Shown: positions 39,328 through 52,529, numbered from the stretch's first letter. The stretch is 64,000 nucleotides of DNA from Nitrobacter winogradskyi Nb-255 (GCF_000012725.1 NC_007406.1:434001-498000); one strand, 5' to 3'. The notes: generated by a model from the sequence alone, not told the origin. Translations and numbers: made by a program.

Positions 39328-42285
39328 ATGTCTCGCCAGGACGCGAATGCCGCATTTGCCCTTTCCTCGTTCCTGCAGGGCGCGAATGCCGGTTACATCG
39401 ACGAACTCTACGCCCGCTATGAGAAAGACCCCGGTTCGGTCGACGCTGCGTGGCAGGAATTCTTCAAAAGCCTGAAGGACTCTCCACAGGACGTCGAGAA
39501 GAACGCGAGAGGCCCATCCTGGGAGAGGGCCAACTGGCCGCAGGCTCCCCGGGACGACCTCACCTCGGCGCTCGACGGTAACTGGGCCCGGTTCGAAAAG
39601 ACCGCGGACGTAAAGGCGCAGGAAACGGCGAAACCGAAAGCCTCGGTGCTCGCCGGCGGCGACGTCAATCAGGCCACGCGCGATTCGGTTCGCGCGCTGA
39701 TGCTGATCCGCGCCTACCGCATGCGCGGGCATTTTCATGCAAGGCTCGATCCCCTCGGTCTCGAACCTGCGCGCGATCGTGAAGAGCTTGATCCTCGCGC
39801 CTACGGCTTCACTGAGGCCGACATGGATCGCAAGATCTTCCTCGACCACGTCCTGGGGCTCGAATACGGCTCGCTGCGCGAGATCGTGGCGATCTGCCAG
39901 CGCACTTATTGCCAGACCCTGGGCGTCGAGTTCATGCACATCTCGGACGCCGCGCAGAAAAGCTGGATTCAGGAGCGCATCGAGGGGCCGGACAAGGAGA
40001 TCAGTTTCACGCCGGAAGGCCGCCGCGCCATCCTGATCAAGCTCATCGAGGCCGAGGGTTTCGAGAAGTTCTGCGACGTCAAGTTCACGGGAACCAAGCG
40101 CTTCGGTCTCGACGGCGGCGAATCGCTGATCCCGGCGCTGGAGCAGATCATCAAGCGCGGCGGCAATCTCGGCGTGAAGGAAATCGTGATCGGCATGCCG
40201 CATCGCGGGCGGCTGAACGTGCTGACGCAGGTGATGGGCAAGCCCCATCGCGCGCTGTTCCATGAGTTCAAGGGCGGTTCGGTCAATCCGGACAGCGTCG
40301 AAGGCTCCGGGGACGTCAAGTATCACCTCGGCGCCTCGAGCGACCGCGAGTTCGACAACAACCGGATACACCTGTCGCTGACCGCCAATCCCTCGCATCT
40401 TGAAATCGTGGATCCGGTGGTGCTCGGCAAGGTGCGCGCCAAGCAGGACCAGCACGGCGATCCGCCCGAGCAGCGCAACTCCGTGCTGCCGCTGTTGATG
40501 CATGGCGACGCCGCCTTCGCGGGACAGGGCGTGGTGGCGGAATGCTTCGCCCTGTCGGACCTCAAGGGCTACCGCACCGGCGGATCGATCCACTTCATCG
40601 TCAACAACCAGATCGGTTTCACCACCTATCCGCGCTACTCGCGCTCGTCTCCCTATCCGTCCGACGTCGCGAAGATGATCGACGCACCGATCTTCCACGT
40701 CAATGGCGACGATCCGGAGGCCGTGGTGTTCGCGGCGAAGGTCGCGGTCGAGTTCCGTCAGAAATTCCACAAGCCGGTCGTGATCGACATGTTCTGCTAT
40801 CGCCGCCACGGTCACAACGAAGGCGACGAGCCGTCGTTCACCAATCCGTTGATGTACAAGAAGATCGCGGTGCACCCCTCGACGCTTGAACTCTACGCCA
40901 AGCGGCTGAGCGCCGAAGGCATCATAACCGAGGGCGAGATCGAAAAGCTGAAAGCCGACTGGCGCGCGCGGCTGGACGCTGAACTCGAGGCCGGCGCCGG
41001 CTACAGGCCGAACAAGGCCGACTGGCTCGACGGCAAGTGGGCCGGTCTCAAGCTCGCAGACCAGAGCGAGGAGCCGCGCCGTGGCGTCACCGGCGTGAGC
41101 ATCGAGACTCTGAAGAAGATCGGCCGCAGCATTACGCGGGTTCCGGACGGTTTCCGGGTGCATCGCACGGTGCAGCGTTTTCTCGATAATCGCGCCAGGG
41201 CGATCGAGAGCGGAGCCGGGATCGACTGGGCGACGGCCGAGGCGCTGGCCTTCTGCACGCTGATGCTTGAGGGCCACAACGTCCGTCTGTCCGGCCAGGA
41301 CAGCGAGCGCGGCACCTTCTCGCAGCGGCATTCGGTGCTGTTCGATCAGGAAGACGAGAGCCGCTACACGCCGTTCAATCATCTCGACGCCGATCACGGC
41401 TGCTACGAGGTCATCAATTCGCTGTTGTCGGAAGAAGCAGTGCTCGGTTTTGAGTACGGTTATTCGCTCGCGGAGCCCAACACGCTGACAATGTGGGAAG
41501 CGCAGTTCGGCGACTTCGCCAACGGCGCGCAGGTCTTGTTCGACCAGTTCATCTCCTCCGGCGAACGCAAGTGGCTGCGCATGTCGGGTCTCGTCTGCAT
41601 GCTTCCCCACGGCTATGAGGGCCAGGGGCCGGAGCATTCCTCGGCGCGGCTGGAGCGCTTCCTGCAGATGTGCGCCGAAGACAACATGCAGGTCGTCAAC
41701 ATCACGACGCCGGCCAACTATTACCATGCGCTGCGCCGCCAGTTGAAGCGCCAGATCCGCAAGCCGCTGATCATGATGACGCCGAAGTCGCTGCTCCGTC
41801 ACAAGCGGGTAGTGTCGCGTCTCGACGAACTCGGCGCCGATACGGCATTTCATCGCATCCTTTACGACGACGCGACGATGTTGCCGGAGCAAAAGATCAG
41901 GCTGGTGGACGACGATAAGATTCGCCGCGTGGTGCTGTGCTCGGGCAAGGTCTATTACGATCTCTACGAGGAGCGTGAGCAGCGCGACATCAATGACGTG
42001 TACCTGATGCGGATCGAACAGTTGTATCCCGTTCCGCTGAAGGCGCTGGTGCAGGTTCTCGGCAGCTTCAAGAACGCCGAGATCGTCTGGTGCCAGGAAG
42101 AGCCACGCAATATGGGCGCCTGGCTCTTCATCGAGCCTTACCTCGAATGGGTCCTCAATCAGATCGGCGCGCCCGGCAAACGCCCGCGTTATGTCGGCCG
42201 CGCCGCGGCCGCGGCCACCGCGACGGGGTTGATGTCGAAGCATCTTGCGCAACTCAAGGCGTTCCTCGACGAGGCGCTGAGCTGA
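39328..42285 (+). CDS. sucA: 2-oxoglutarate dehydrogenase E1 component
   Basis: The thiamine-diphosphate E1 decarboxylates 2-oxoglutarate and passes the succinyl group to SucB. At 985 aa it has full length. The N-terminal SuccB-binding segment includes ANAGYIDELYARYEKDP; the ThDP region includes GMPHRGRLNVLTQVMGKP and HVNGDDPEAVVFA; the C-terminal domain holds SSARLERFLQMCAEDNMQV. CAGGA six bases upstream is a fair ribosome site. A very long antisense frame is a GC shadow. Confidence 0.98.
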   Translation: MSRQDANAAFALSSFLQGANAGYIDELYARYEKDPGSVDAAWQEFFKSLKDSPQDVEKNARGPSWERANWPQAPRDDLTSALDGNWARFEKTADVKAQETAKPKASVLAGGDVNQATRDSVRALMLIRAYRMRGHFHARLDPLGLEPARDREELDPRAYGFTEADMDRKIFLDHVLGLEYGSLREIVAICQRTYCQTLGVEFMHISDAAQKSWIQERIEGPDKEISFTPEGRRAILIKLIEAEGFEKFCDVKFTGTKRFGLDGGESLIPALEQIIKRGGNLGVKEIVIGMPHRGRLNVLTQVMGKPHRALFHEFKGGSVNPDSVEGSGDVKYHLGASSDREFDNNRIHLSLTANPSHLEIVDPVVLGKVRAKQDQHGDPPEQRNSVLPLLMHGDAAFAGQGVVAECFALSDLKGYRTGGSIHFIVNNQIGFTTYPRYSRSSPYPSDVAKMIDAPIFHVNGDDPEAVVFAAKVAVEFRQKFHKPVVIDMFCYRRHGHNEGDEPSFTNPLMYKKIAVHPSTLELYAKRLSAEGIITEGEIEKLKADWRARLDAELEAGAGYRPNKADWLDGKWAGLKLADQSEEPRRGVTGVSIETLKKIGRSITRVPDGFRVHRTVQRFLDNRARAIESGAGIDWATAEALAFCTLMLEGHNVRLSGQDSERGTFSQRHSVLFDQEDESRYTPFNHLDADHGCYEVINSLLSEEAVLGFEYGYSLAEPNTLTMWEAQFGDFANGAQVLFDQFISSGERKWLRMSGLVCMLPHGYEGQGPEHSSARLERFLQMCAEDNMQVVNITTPANYYHALRRQLKRQIRKPLIMMTPKSLLRHKRVVSRLDELGADTAFHRILYDDATMLPEQKIRLVDDDKIRRVVLCSGKVYYDLYEEREQRDINDVYLMRIEQLYPVPLKALVQVLGSFKNAEIVWCQEEPRNMGAWLFIEPYLEWVLNQIGAPGKRPRYVGRAAAAATATGLMSKHLAQLKAFLDEALS

Positions 42286-42387
42286 CACGGACGGTCATGT
42301 CGGACTGAAACACGAGGCCAGCTTGTGGCGGATGCTTCCGAGTATCTTTTTTCGGGACAGGTCAGCCATGACGAAAGGAAGAGGACC

Positions 42388-43662
<1,275 letters not shown>

Positions 43663-43668
43663 TTCAAG

Positions 43669-43799
43669 CTAGAGCATGTTCGCTTCTCGTTTAATCAGAA
43701 GCGAGGCTCTGGATTATGTTTGGCGCGTTTTCTTCACGCGAACAGGTCATCCATCCTCGGGTCAGGCCCGAGGACATGCTTCGCTCGAAAACGCTATAA
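43669..43799 (+). repeat. dispersed two-hairpin element, enlarged copy
   Basis: ctagagcatgttcgcttctc, an imperfect first hairpin, gcgcgttttcttcacgcgaac, an inserted third hairpin (tcctcgggtcaggcccgagga), then gctcgaaaacgctataag. It lies inside the sucB-lpd interval, on the path of the transcript. Confidence 0.85.
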
Positions 43800-43808
43800 G
43801 GCAACCAC

Positions 43809-44309
43809 ATGACGCAAATCCTGCTGAAGTCCAATATCAGAACCGCCGAGCTCGGTCATTTGACCGCCATCGATCTGGAGTTGAATGCCGTCATTCTGGA
43901 GCTGGTTTATCTGGCTTGCTTGAGCTTCGAGCATGGCTCGTCCGCCGCAGGGATGTACCTCTCCGAGTATGGCGGCGAGATCAAAACCATTAGCTATGAG
44001 AATCCGCTGGATGTTCTGGGAGACTTCAAGAACATCTCGAAGAAGTCCGCGGACTGGGTTCTGTCACGAACGCTGTTCTACCACGACAACCACAGGCGAC
44101 GGGCGAGGGCCGATCAGGAGAAGGCAAGCGCTGAAGAAAAGCATCAATCGATAATCGAGAAAAAGCTTGGCAACCTCGACAAGGCTCACGCTTTGAGAGC
44201 TAAGCTGATCAAGGACGGAGCCGATCCCGACGAACTCAACCGGCTGGTCGGAGGATTGCTCTTCGAGCAGCGCGCAAAATTGATTCCCGGGCAGGACGAG
44301 GCAGGCTGA
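43809..44309 (+). CDS. protein of unknown function inside the suc-lpd cluster
   Basis: A 166 aa protein I do not recognise. The first half is mixed hydrophobic/polar ([20 protein letters not shown] looks like an amphipathic helix, not a clear membrane segment). The second half is charged and helical, probably a coiled coil (about residues 95-140, [18 protein letters not shown]). The ribosome site AAGG lies at the very end of a dispersed repeat. It stops 10 bases before lpd, so it is likely co-transcribed. I know of no such gene as a fixed part of this operon; a recent insertion is possible. Confidence 0.65.
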   Translation: MTQILLKSNIRTAELGHLTAIDLELNAVILELVYLACLSFEHGSSAAGMYLSEYGGEIKTISYENPLDVLGDFKNISKKSADWVLSRTLFYHDNHRRRARADQEKASAEEKHQSIIEKKLGNLDKAHALRAKLIKDGADPDELNRLVGGLLFEQRAKLIPGQDEAG

Positions 44310-44319
44310 GCAGGCACTC

Positions 44320-45723
44320 ATGACGACATACGACCTCATCATTATCGGCACCGGTCCCGGCGGCTACGTCTGCGCGGTTCGCGCGGCGCAGCTCGGCATG
44401 AAAGTCGCCGTCGTCGAGAAGAACCCGACGCTCGGCGGCACCTGCCTCAATGTCGGCTGCATGCCGTCGAAGGCGCTGCTGCACGCCTCCGAGGCGTTCC
44501 AGGAAGCAGGACATTCGTTCGCAAGAATGGGCATCGGCGTCAGCGCGCCGAAGCTAGATCTGTCCGCGATGATGGACTTCAAGCAGCAGGGTATCGACGG
44601 CAACGTCAAGGGCGTCGAGTACCTGATGAAGAAGAACAAGATCGACGTGCTGCGGGGCGCCGGCCGCGTCGTCGCAGCCGGCCAGGTCGAGGTCACCGGG
44701 AAGGACGGCAAGATACAGACGGCCGAAACGAAGAACATCGTGATCGCCACCGGCTCCGATGCCGCGAAACTCAAGGGAGTCGAGATCGACGAGAAGCGTA
44801 TCGTGTCGTCGACCGGTGCGCTGTCGCTCGACAAGGTGCCTGAAAAACTTCTGGTCGTCGGAGCGGGCGTGATCGGGCTCGAACTCGGCTCGGTGTGGCG
44901 CCGCCTCGGCGCGCAGGTCACGGTGGTGGAATTTCTCGACCGTATCCTGCCCGGCATGGACGGCGAGATCGCGAAGCAATTTCAGCGCATTCTCGAAAAG
45001 CAGGGCTTTGCATTCAAGCTCGGAGCCAAGGTCACCGGCGTCGATACATCAGGCAAGACGCTGTCGGCTCGGATCGAGCCCGCAGCGGGCGGCGCAGCCG
45101 AGACGATCGAAGCCGATGTAGTGCTGGTCGCGATCGGCCGCGCGCCCTATACCAATGGCCTCGGTCTCAAGGAAGCAGGCGTCGCGCTCGATGACCGCGG
45201 CCGCGTGGAGATCGACAAACATTTCGCGACCAGCGTGAAGGGCATTTACGCCATCGGCGATGTCGTCCGGGGACCGATGCTTGCCCACAAGGCCGCGGAC
45301 GAGGGCGTGGCGTGCGCGGAGATCCTCGCAGGCCAGGCCGGCCATGTGAACTATGACGTGATCCCCGGCGTGATCTACACAACGCCAGAGGTGTCATCGG
45401 TCGGCAAGACCGAGGAGGAACTGAAGCAGGCCGGCACGGCCTATGCCGTCGGCAAGTTTCCGTTCACAGCGAATGGCCGCTCCAAGGTCAATCAGACGAC
45501 AGACGGTTTCGTGAAGATTCTGGCGGACGCGAAAACCGACCGCGTGCTCGGCGTTCACATCATCGGTCGCGAGGCCGGCGAACTGATCCATGAAGCCTGT
45601 GTGCTGATGGAATTCGGCGGCTCGGCGGAAGATCTCGCGCGCACCTGCCACGCGCACCCGACGCGATCGGAAGCGATCAAGGAAGCCGCCCTCGCCGTTG
45701 GAAAACGCGCCATTCACATGTGA
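44320..45723 (+). CDS. lpdA: dihydrolipoyl dehydrogenase (E3)
   Basis: E3 reoxidises the lipoyl groups of 2-oxoglutarate dehydrogenase. The product is 467 aa. FAD-binding [20 protein letters not shown], the redox disulfide [13 protein letters not shown], the NAD fold [19 protein letters not shown] and the C-terminal catalytic His in HAHPTRSEA are all present. Location behind sucAB assigns it to that complex, though it may serve others. It is convergent with xerC across a repeat. Confidence 0.98.
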   Translation: MTTYDLIIIGTGPGGYVCAVRAAQLGMKVAVVEKNPTLGGTCLNVGCMPSKALLHASEAFQEAGHSFARMGIGVSAPKLDLSAMMDFKQQGIDGNVKGVEYLMKKNKIDVLRGAGRVVAAGQVEVTGKDGKIQTAETKNIVIATGSDAAKLKGVEIDEKRIVSSTGALSLDKVPEKLLVVGAGVIGLELGSVWRRLGAQVTVVEFLDRILPGMDGEIAKQFQRILEKQGFAFKLGAKVTGVDTSGKTLSARIEPAAGGAAETIEADVVLVAIGRAPYTNGLGLKEAGVALDDRGRVEIDKHFATSVKGIYAIGDVVRGPMLAHKAADEGVACAEILAGQAGHVNYDVIPGVIYTTPEVSSVGKTEEELKQAGTAYAVGKFPFTANGRSKVNQTTDGFVKILADAKTDRVLGVHIIGREAGELIHEACVLMEFGGSAEDLARTCHAHPTRSEAIKEAALAVGKRAIHM

Positions 45724-45757
45724 GACTGCGAGGACGGCAAGCTTCCGCTCTGCGATC

Positions 45758-45864
45758 CTAGAGCCTTTTCGCTTCTGATGGAATCAGAAGCGAGGCTCTA
45801 TAATCTTGATTTGACGCGTTTTCTTCACGCGAACCGGTATCCACTTCGCTCGAAAACGCTATAG
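45758..45864 (+). repeat. dispersed two-hairpin element, reference copy
   Basis: A complete 107-bp copy: ctagagc, gcttctgatggaatcagaagc hairpin, gaggctctat, then gcgttttcttcacgcgaacc and cgctcgaaaacgctatag. It exactly fills the convergent gap lpdA-xerC and could end transcripts from both sides. Confidence 0.92.
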
Positions 45865-45865
45865 G

Positions 45866-46831
45866 TCAGGCGCGAGGATGCGCCGTTCGGTAGACGTCCA
45901 GCAGCCGCTCGCTGTCGATGCCGGTGTAGATCTGCGTGGTCGAGAGTGACGCGTGGCCGAGCAGTTCCTGAATCGCGCGCAGGTCGCCGCCGCGGCTCAA
46001 GAGATGCGTCGCGAATGAATGGCGCAGCGCATGGGGCGTTGCGCTGTCTGGCAGACCGAGCGCGCCGCGCATCCGCGCCATCACAAGCTGGATGATGCGC
46101 GCCCTGAGCGGGCCGCCGCGCGCACCGACAAAGATCGGCCCTTCCGGCGGCAGCGAATGCGGGCACATCGCCACATACTCATGGATGAGCGCCAGCACGT
46201 TCTGCAGCACCGGCACCATCCGCGTCTTGTTGCCCTTCCCGGTGACAACCAGCACGTCGCCTGCGCCGGGCGGCGGCACATCGCGGCGCTTCAAGCCGAG
46301 CGCTTCGGAAATGCGCAGGCCGGATCCGTACAACAGCGCCATCACCGCGGCGTCGCGCGCCCAGATCCATGGCTCCCGATCCTCGCCCGCGCGCTCGGAC
46401 GCGTCGGCAAATCGCTTCGCCGCGCTCATATGGATCGGTTTCGGGACGCTCTTGCCGACCTTCGGCGCGCGGATCGCGCCGAGCGCGCCGACCTTGCCGA
46501 GCCCTTCCCGTTCCAGAAACCGCGCGAACGAGCGCAAGCCAGCCAGCGAACGCATTAGCGACCGGCCGCCGATGTCGTCGGCGCGTCGCGCGGCCATGAA
46601 GGACCGGATATCGGCGGGTTCGAGCGCGACGAAACCCTCCAGCGTCACCTGCTCGCTCCAGTGCTGGCCGAGAAACATCAGGCATTGCCTGACATCGCGC
46701 GCATAGGCTTCCAGCGTCTTTGGCGACAGCCGGCGCTCGGCCCGCAGATGCGTCAGCCAGCGCACGATCTGCTGCCCGATGTCCGACGCCGCGCAGGCGG
46801 GATCTGGAAGCGGCTCCGCGCGTTTCGCCAT
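45866..46831 (-). CDS. xerC: site-specific tyrosine recombinase XerC
   Basis: XerC is the partner of XerD in dif recombination. From 46831 the product is 321 aa. The catalytic set is present: Arg in YGSGLRISEALGL, ATPHALRHSFATHLL, and Tyr in LGHASLSTTQIYTGI. Several Mets near the start compete (46846, 46834, 46831); 46831 has AGGG seven bases upstream. It is divergent from priA by 137 bp, an order I recall from relatives. Confidence 0.94.
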   Translation of the reverse strand: MAKRAEPLPDPACAASDIGQQIVRWLTHLRAERRLSPKTLEAYARDVRQCLMFLGQHWSEQVTLEGFVALEPADIRSFMAARRADDIGGRSLMRSLAGLRSFARFLEREGLGKVGALGAIRAPKVGKSVPKPIHMSAAKRFADASERAGEDREPWIWARDAAVMALLYGSGLRISEALGLKRRDVPPPGAGDVLVVTGKGNKTRMVPVLQNVLALIHEYVAMCPHSLPPEGPIFVGARGGPLRARIIQLVMARMRGALGLPDSATPHALRHSFATHLLSRGGDLRAIQELLGHASLSTTQIYTGIDSERLLDVYRTAHPRA

Positions 46832-46968
46832 CATCGCACCCTGCATATGGAATCCGGCGATTATATCGCGCCGCTTTCGTTTATCCTTCGCTAATCTTCC
46901 GGTTGGCTGGCCTATGGTGGTGCCGTCCTAAATTGTTAACCCGATCTCTGATCGAGCTGATTCTCCCG

Positions 46969-49185
46969 ATGGACCGTTCTTCGCGCCATGGCACAATCCC
47001 GGCATCGTCTTCGGCGCCGCGCGTCGTCGATGTGCTGGTTCCCGTCGCGATCGATCACGCCTATTCCTATCGCGTGCCGAGAGGGATGGAGGTGCGGCCG
47101 GGCGAGGTGGTGACGGTGCCGCTCGGCCCTCGCGAGGTGGTCGCCGTGGTCTGGGCCGGGAACCCCGCGCCGGATCCGCGCCTGCACAACCGCCTCAAGG
47201 ACATCTCCGGCAAACTCGATGTCCCACCGCTCAGGGACGAACTGCGCACGCTGATCGACTGGGTCGCCAATTACACGCTGTCGCCGCGCGGCATGGTGAT
47301 GCGCATGAGCCTGCGGATGGGCGAGCACCTCGGGCCGGAACGGGTGCGGCCGGGCGTGCGGCTGAGCGGCGAGCCGCCCCGGCGCATGACCCCGGCGCGG
47401 CGGCGGTTGCTGGCGGTCCTGTCGGACGGACTGCTGCGGGCGAAATCCGATGCGGCGAGGGAAGCGGGCGTCAGCGCCGGCGTTGTCGACGGCCTCGTCG
47501 ATGAGGGCACGCTGACGACCGAGCCGATGCCACGGTCGCCGCCGCCTCCGCCGCCGGACCCGGATTTCGCCGTGCCCGATTTCTCCAGGTCGCAGCGCGC
47601 GGCCGTGGACGCCATGCGCGCGCTGGCGTCGAACGGTACATTCCACGTCGCGCTGCTCGACGGCGTGACCGGCTCCGGCAAAACCGAAGTCTATTTTGAA
47701 GCCGTCGCCGAAACCGTCCGCCGCGGCAGGCAGGTTTTGATCCTGATGCCCGAGATCGCGTTGACCGGGCAGTTCCGCGACCGTTTCGCGGCCCGCTTCG
47801 GCGAGCGTCCGCTGGAGTGGCATTCCGAATTGACGCCACGCAATCGCGCGCGCAACTGGGCCGCGATCGCGGCGGGTGAGGCGCAGGTCGTGGTCGGCGC
47901 GCGCTCAGCGCTGTTTCTTCCCTATGCCGACCTCGGACTGATCATCATCGATGAGGAGCACGACCAGGCCTACAAGCAGGACGAAGGCGTGCGCTATCAC
48001 GCCCGCGACATGGCCGTGGTTCGCGCGCATGTCGCGAAGATTCCCATCATACTGGCCTCGGCGACTCCGTCCGTCGAAAGCGAGGTCAATGCGCGCAAGG
48101 GACGCTATCAACGCATCGCGCTGACATCCCGATTCGGCGGCCAGCATTTGCCGCGGATCGAACTGATCGATCTGCGGCGCGAGGGACCCTCGCGCGGCCG
48201 CTTCATTTCTCCGCGTCTGGCGGGAGAGATCGTGACCGCCATCGAGCGGCGCGAGCAGGCGCTGCTGTTTCTCAATCGCCGCGGTTACGCGCCGCTGACC
48301 TTGTGCCGCGGCTGCGGCCACCGCTTCGCCTGCACCATCTGTGATGCCTGGCTGGTGGATCACCGCTTCCGGGACCGGCTCGTATGCCATCACTGCGGCT
48401 TCTCGATGCCGCGCCCGCATCAATGTCCGCATTGCGCTGCCGAACAATCGCTGGTCGCGGTCGGCCCCGGCGTCGAACGGCTGCAGGAGGAGGCCGCCGC
48501 GCTATTCCCCGACGCACGGACCATGGTGCTGTCGAGCGATCTGATCACCTCGATCGAGACCATGCGCTCGGAATTGAACGACATCGCCGAGGGCCGCGTC
48601 GACATCATCATCGGCACGCAACTGGTGGCGAAGGGACATCATTTTCCGCGCCTGAACCTCGTCGGAGTGGTGGACGCCGACCTCGGCCTCGGCAACGGCG
48701 ATCCCCGCGCCGCGGAGCGAACCTTCCAACTGCTCAATCAGGTGATCGGCCGCACCGGCCGCGAACAGGGTCGCGGCGTCGGCTATCTGCAAACCCATCA
48801 GCCCGAACATCCCGTGATGAAGGCCCTGGTCGCGGGCGATCGCGAGGCGTTCTATGCCAGCGAAATCGCCGCGCGTGAGCGGACCGGCTACCCGCCGTTC
48901 GGCCGGCTGGCCAGCCTGATCATATCCGCGGGTGATCGCCCGAGCGCGGAGAGCTTCGCCCGCCAACTCGCCGCGGTCGCGCCGGTCGACGAACGCATCC
49001 AGGTGCTCGGACCGGCGGAAGCTCCGCTGGCCCTGATCAAGGGACGCTATCGATTCCGCCTGCTGGTGAAGTCGGCGCGCGGCGTGGATCTCTCCGGCTA
49101 TTTGCGCGACTGGCTCGCGTCCGCGCCGAAGACGAGAGGCAATCTCAAGCTCGAAGTGGATGTCGATCCGCAGAGCTTTCTTTGA
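46969..49185 (+). CDS. priA: primosomal protein N' (replication restart helicase PriA)
   Basis: A 738 aa DNA helicase that reloads the replisome at stalled forks. Walker A GVTGSGKTEVYFE, DEEH Walker B (IIIDEEHDQAYKQ), and the two zinc sites CRGCGHRFACTICDAW and CHHCGFSMPRPHQCPHC are clear. ATG 46969 gives MDRSSRHGTIPASSSAPR; longer frames overlap xerC on the other strand and lack family character. A hairpin repeat begins at the base after the stop. Confidence 0.97.
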   Translation: MDRSSRHGTIPASSSAPRVVDVLVPVAIDHAYSYRVPRGMEVRPGEVVTVPLGPREVVAVVWAGNPAPDPRLHNRLKDISGKLDVPPLRDELRTLIDWVANYTLSPRGMVMRMSLRMGEHLGPERVRPGVRLSGEPPRRMTPARRRLLAVLSDGLLRAKSDAAREAGVSAGVVDGLVDEGTLTTEPMPRSPPPPPPDPDFAVPDFSRSQRAAVDAMRALASNGTFHVALLDGVTGSGKTEVYFEAVAETVRRGRQVLILMPEIALTGQFRDRFAARFGERPLEWHSELTPRNRARNWAAIAAGEAQVVVGARSALFLPYADLGLIIIDEEHDQAYKQDEGVRYHARDMAVVRAHVAKIPIILASATPSVESEVNARKGRYQRIALTSRFGGQHLPRIELIDLRREGPSRGRFISPRLAGEIVTAIERREQALLFLNRRGYAPLTLCRGCGHRFACTICDAWLVDHRFRDRLVCHHCGFSMPRPHQCPHCAAEQSLVAVGPGVERLQEEAAALFPDARTMVLSSDLITSIETMRSELNDIAEGRVDIIIGTQLVAKGHHFPRLNLVGVVDADLGLGNGDPRAAERTFQLLNQVIGRTGREQGRGVGYLQTHQPEHPVMKALVAGDREAFYASEIAARERTGYPPFGRLASLIISAGDRPSAESFARQLAAVAPVDERIQVLGPAEAPLALIKGRYRFRLLVKSARGVDLSGYLRDWLASAPKTRGNLKLEVDVDPQSFL

Positions 49186-49224
49186 GAAGCCCCGCTTCTG
49201 ATGGAATCAGAAGCGGGGCTTTTT
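49186..49224 (+). terminator. intrinsic terminator of priA made from the dispersed repeat
   Basis: A 16-bp arm aagccccgcttctgat pairs with atcagaagcggggctt around gga, and is followed by TTTTTA. It begins one base after the priA stop. The stem is the first hairpin of the dispersed element, extended with cccc/gggg. Confidence 0.88.
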
Positions 49225-49260
49225 ATGATCTTGATCTGACGCGTTTTGAGAAGCGAAACG
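49186..49260 (+). repeat. dispersed two-hairpin element, right half decayed
   Basis: The first hairpin is intact and extended; then gatcttgatctgacgcgttt matches the reference copy before the match fades near gagaagcgaaacgcg. Confidence 0.7.
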
Positions 49261-49276
49261 CGGTGTGGGAACTGGT

Positions 49277-49783
49277 CTACATGACCTCGGCAACCACACG
49301 GCCGACGCCGCGGCCGGTCAGACCGATCGCGTGGGCGGCGCCTTTTGAAAGGTCCAGCACGCGGCCGCGGATGAACGGACCGCGATCGTTGATGGTGACG
49401 ACCACGCTGCGGCTGCCATGGGTGACCCTCAGCCTGGTCCCGAACGGGAGGCTGCGATGGGCGGCGGTCATGGCGTTCTGGTTGAAGCGCTGGCCGGACG
49501 CGGTGCGGTTGCCGGCCTCATTGCCATAATAAGAGGCCACGCCTGAAAACGATCGGTTCGAACGGGCAGAACGTTCGAGGGACGCATTTGCGTTCGTCCA
49601 GGCAGGCCCGCCGGCGCCGTGGCTCTTCGCATGATGTCCCTGGTGATGATGACGATGATGGTTGCGCGACCCGGCCGAAGCCTCGGTGACGCCGCCTGCA
49701 ATCAAGACGCTCGCGGTCATCACAGCGGCCAAGGTACGCGGCCGGATAAGAAACGCTAGCGTCGTCTTTCGCGAGTGCAACAT
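49277..49783 (-). CDS. rlpA: RlpA-like septal ring lytic transglycosylase/lipoprotein-family protein
   Basis: A 168 aa exported protein with a signal peptide (TLAAVMTASVLIAGGVTEASA) and a His-rich stretch (HHRHHHQGHHAKSHG) that may bind metal. The C-terminal double-psi beta-barrel begins GVASYYGNEAGNRTASGQRF and holds the conserved NDRGPFIRGRVLDLSKGAA. RlpA proteins cut denuded glycan strands; there is no lipobox here and no SPOR domain. ATG 49783 is preferred over the one 13 codons upstream, which precedes the hydrophobic stretch with less typical sequence. Confidence 0.88.
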   Translation of the reverse strand: MLHSRKTTLAFLIRPRTLAAVMTASVLIAGGVTEASAGSRNHHRHHHQGHHAKSHGAGGPAWTNANASLERSARSNRSFSGVASYYGNEAGNRTASGQRFNQNAMTAAHRSLPFGTRLRVTHGSRSVVVTINDRGPFIRGRVLDLSKGAAHAIGLTGRGVGRVVAEVM

Positions 49784-50428
49784 ATTAAAGGACCCCTGAA
49801 AGTATTGCCGCCCTTGCGGCAAGTGAAACCCATGATCTTTGACTCGCGGCGTGGTTGATCCTCCAACTAAGGCGTAAAATGGGCAGGGAATTGCTTCGTG
49901 ACTCGGATGAAATATCTTTTGATCGGAGCGGGCTCGTTCACTAATCGTATCGTTACGTCATTTAACATAGAATTAACAATAATATACTTATGTATACTGT
50001 AAACGAAAGTCATTGCGCCTGATGAGTAACCATTCGGTAAGTACTGCGGGGAACTCACGGACTAAGCTCGACCCGGGATCGTGTAGAAGGCAACGGTGAC
50101 ACGGAATTAGATTGCTTTCTGTTCCACCCGGTGTTCGCCGATCGAATGACTGTACGCAGGCGCGTTGGGCGCTTCCCGCGATTCTCCTTAATTCCCGGGC
50201 TCGGTTGAAATTCCGGACACCATGCGACAAGGCATCGCCCCGCGCCGCCGTCATGTTGCACCTGCGCGCGCGCTATGTTAGCAAAGCCGCGATTTTAACG
50301 TCGCCGGTACGCTCGTGCCGGCCGGAAATCGAAGTCCCTCTTGAATTCCAAGGGCTTGGGCCGCTTTGGCGCCGCTTATTCGGCGACGGCTTTTCCCTTG
50401 CGAGTTTGACAGCTTGAAGAGCGCGGTG
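49784..50428. other. 645 bp divergent spacer rlpA/atpH with an AT-rich core
   Basis: No gene is supported. The segment about 49870-50010 is strikingly AT-rich for this genome, with ttaacatagaattaacaat and an imperfect palindrome atatacttatgtatact near 49980-49996. It should carry the promoters of rlpA and of the ATP synthase operon. Confidence 0.55.
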
Positions 50429-52521
<2,093 letters not shown>

Positions 52522-52529
52522 GTTTTCGT

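Noticed and set aside
39316-42288. 990-codon minus-strand frame covering sucA
   Set aside because: Same GC shadow effect; its ends track the sucA coding region and the product has no recognisable domain.
45866-46831. XerC and XerD as integrases of a mobile element
   Set aside because: Both have the length, motifs and neighbours (priA; aroK) of the chromosomal dif recombinases.
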